This document shows positions 5,032 through 5,082 of a stretch of 5,082 nucleotides of DNA, one piece after another (position 1 is the stretch's first letter; every line of letters begins with the position of its first letter). The position numbers and the translations under genes were made by a program. Source of the DNA: Promethearchaeota archaeon. GTDB taxonomy: Archaea > Asgardarchaeota > Lokiarchaeia > Sigyniarchaeales > SOKP01. The notes under the pieces are model-generated. The model was not told the origin of the DNA. It searched no databases and saw only the letters and a program-made list of their open reading frames with translations. The DNA is taken from assembly GCA_016840695.1 (NCBI GenBank), contig JAEORV010000182.1, forward strand, positions 1-5,082, written 5' to 3'.

Positions 5032-5082
5032 GTGAGATTGAATTAGATATTAATCTTATTTATACTAAATAATTGATTAAAA

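Noticed and set aside
5035..5056. Inverted repeat AGATT / AATCT after sepF
   Set aside because: Five-base arms 12 nt apart in AT-rich sequence are expected by chance, and no other evidence supports a function.

Overview
The window looks archaeal. It carries a SepF-type cell-division protein with an archaeal core, consensus-like archaeal TATA elements (TTTATATA), strong Shine-Dalgarno sites inside an operon, and oligo-T-type transcript ends. It also carries thiolase-like proteins encoded beside DUF35 (zinc-ribbon/OB-fold) proteins, an arrangement common in archaea. Base composition is AT-rich, most of all in the membrane-protein gene and between genes. The SepF sequence and the paired thiolase/DUF35 module remind me of Asgard (Lokiarchaeia-like) genomes. 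That is an impression; the phylum cannot be fixed from this sequence alone.

Layout from left to right: (1) 30-881, minus strand: an unrecognised seven-helix membrane protein with its own promoter. (2) 1002-4387, minus strand: a tight four-gene operon, transcribed right to left. Its order is DUF35 protein B (152 aa), thiolase-like B (379 aa after start correction), thiolase-like A (415 aa), DUF35 protein A (170 aa). Gene gaps are 10, 2 and 14 nt, and each internal Shine-Dalgarno overlaps or abuts the stop codon of the gene before it. A T11 tract (in the RNA) follows the last gene. (3) 4388-4619: a divergent intergenic region with a perfect 13-bp tandem duplication, an inverted repeat and a palindrome centred on a TATA box. 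(4) 4620-4982, plus strand: sepF. (5) 4983-5082: a possible terminator and a TATA-like element pointing to a gene beyond the window.

The operon is the main interest. It has a mirror-like DUF35-thiolase-thiolase-DUF35 order, and both thiolase-like proteins appear to lack the nucleophilic cysteine that defines thiolases: Gly86 stands there in A and Glu80 in B. B keeps the histidine of the HP-type motif; A has Asn there. Known two-part systems (archaeal thiolase/HMG-CoA synthase bridged by DUF35, BbsA/BbsB, Ltp2/ChsH2) show that DUF35 proteins partner thiolase-fold enzymes acting on CoA thioesters. Cysteine-less members such as Ltp2 are aldolases. My inference is that the four products form one complex that does C-C bond chemistry on acyl-CoA by a non-classical mechanism; the substrate is unknown.
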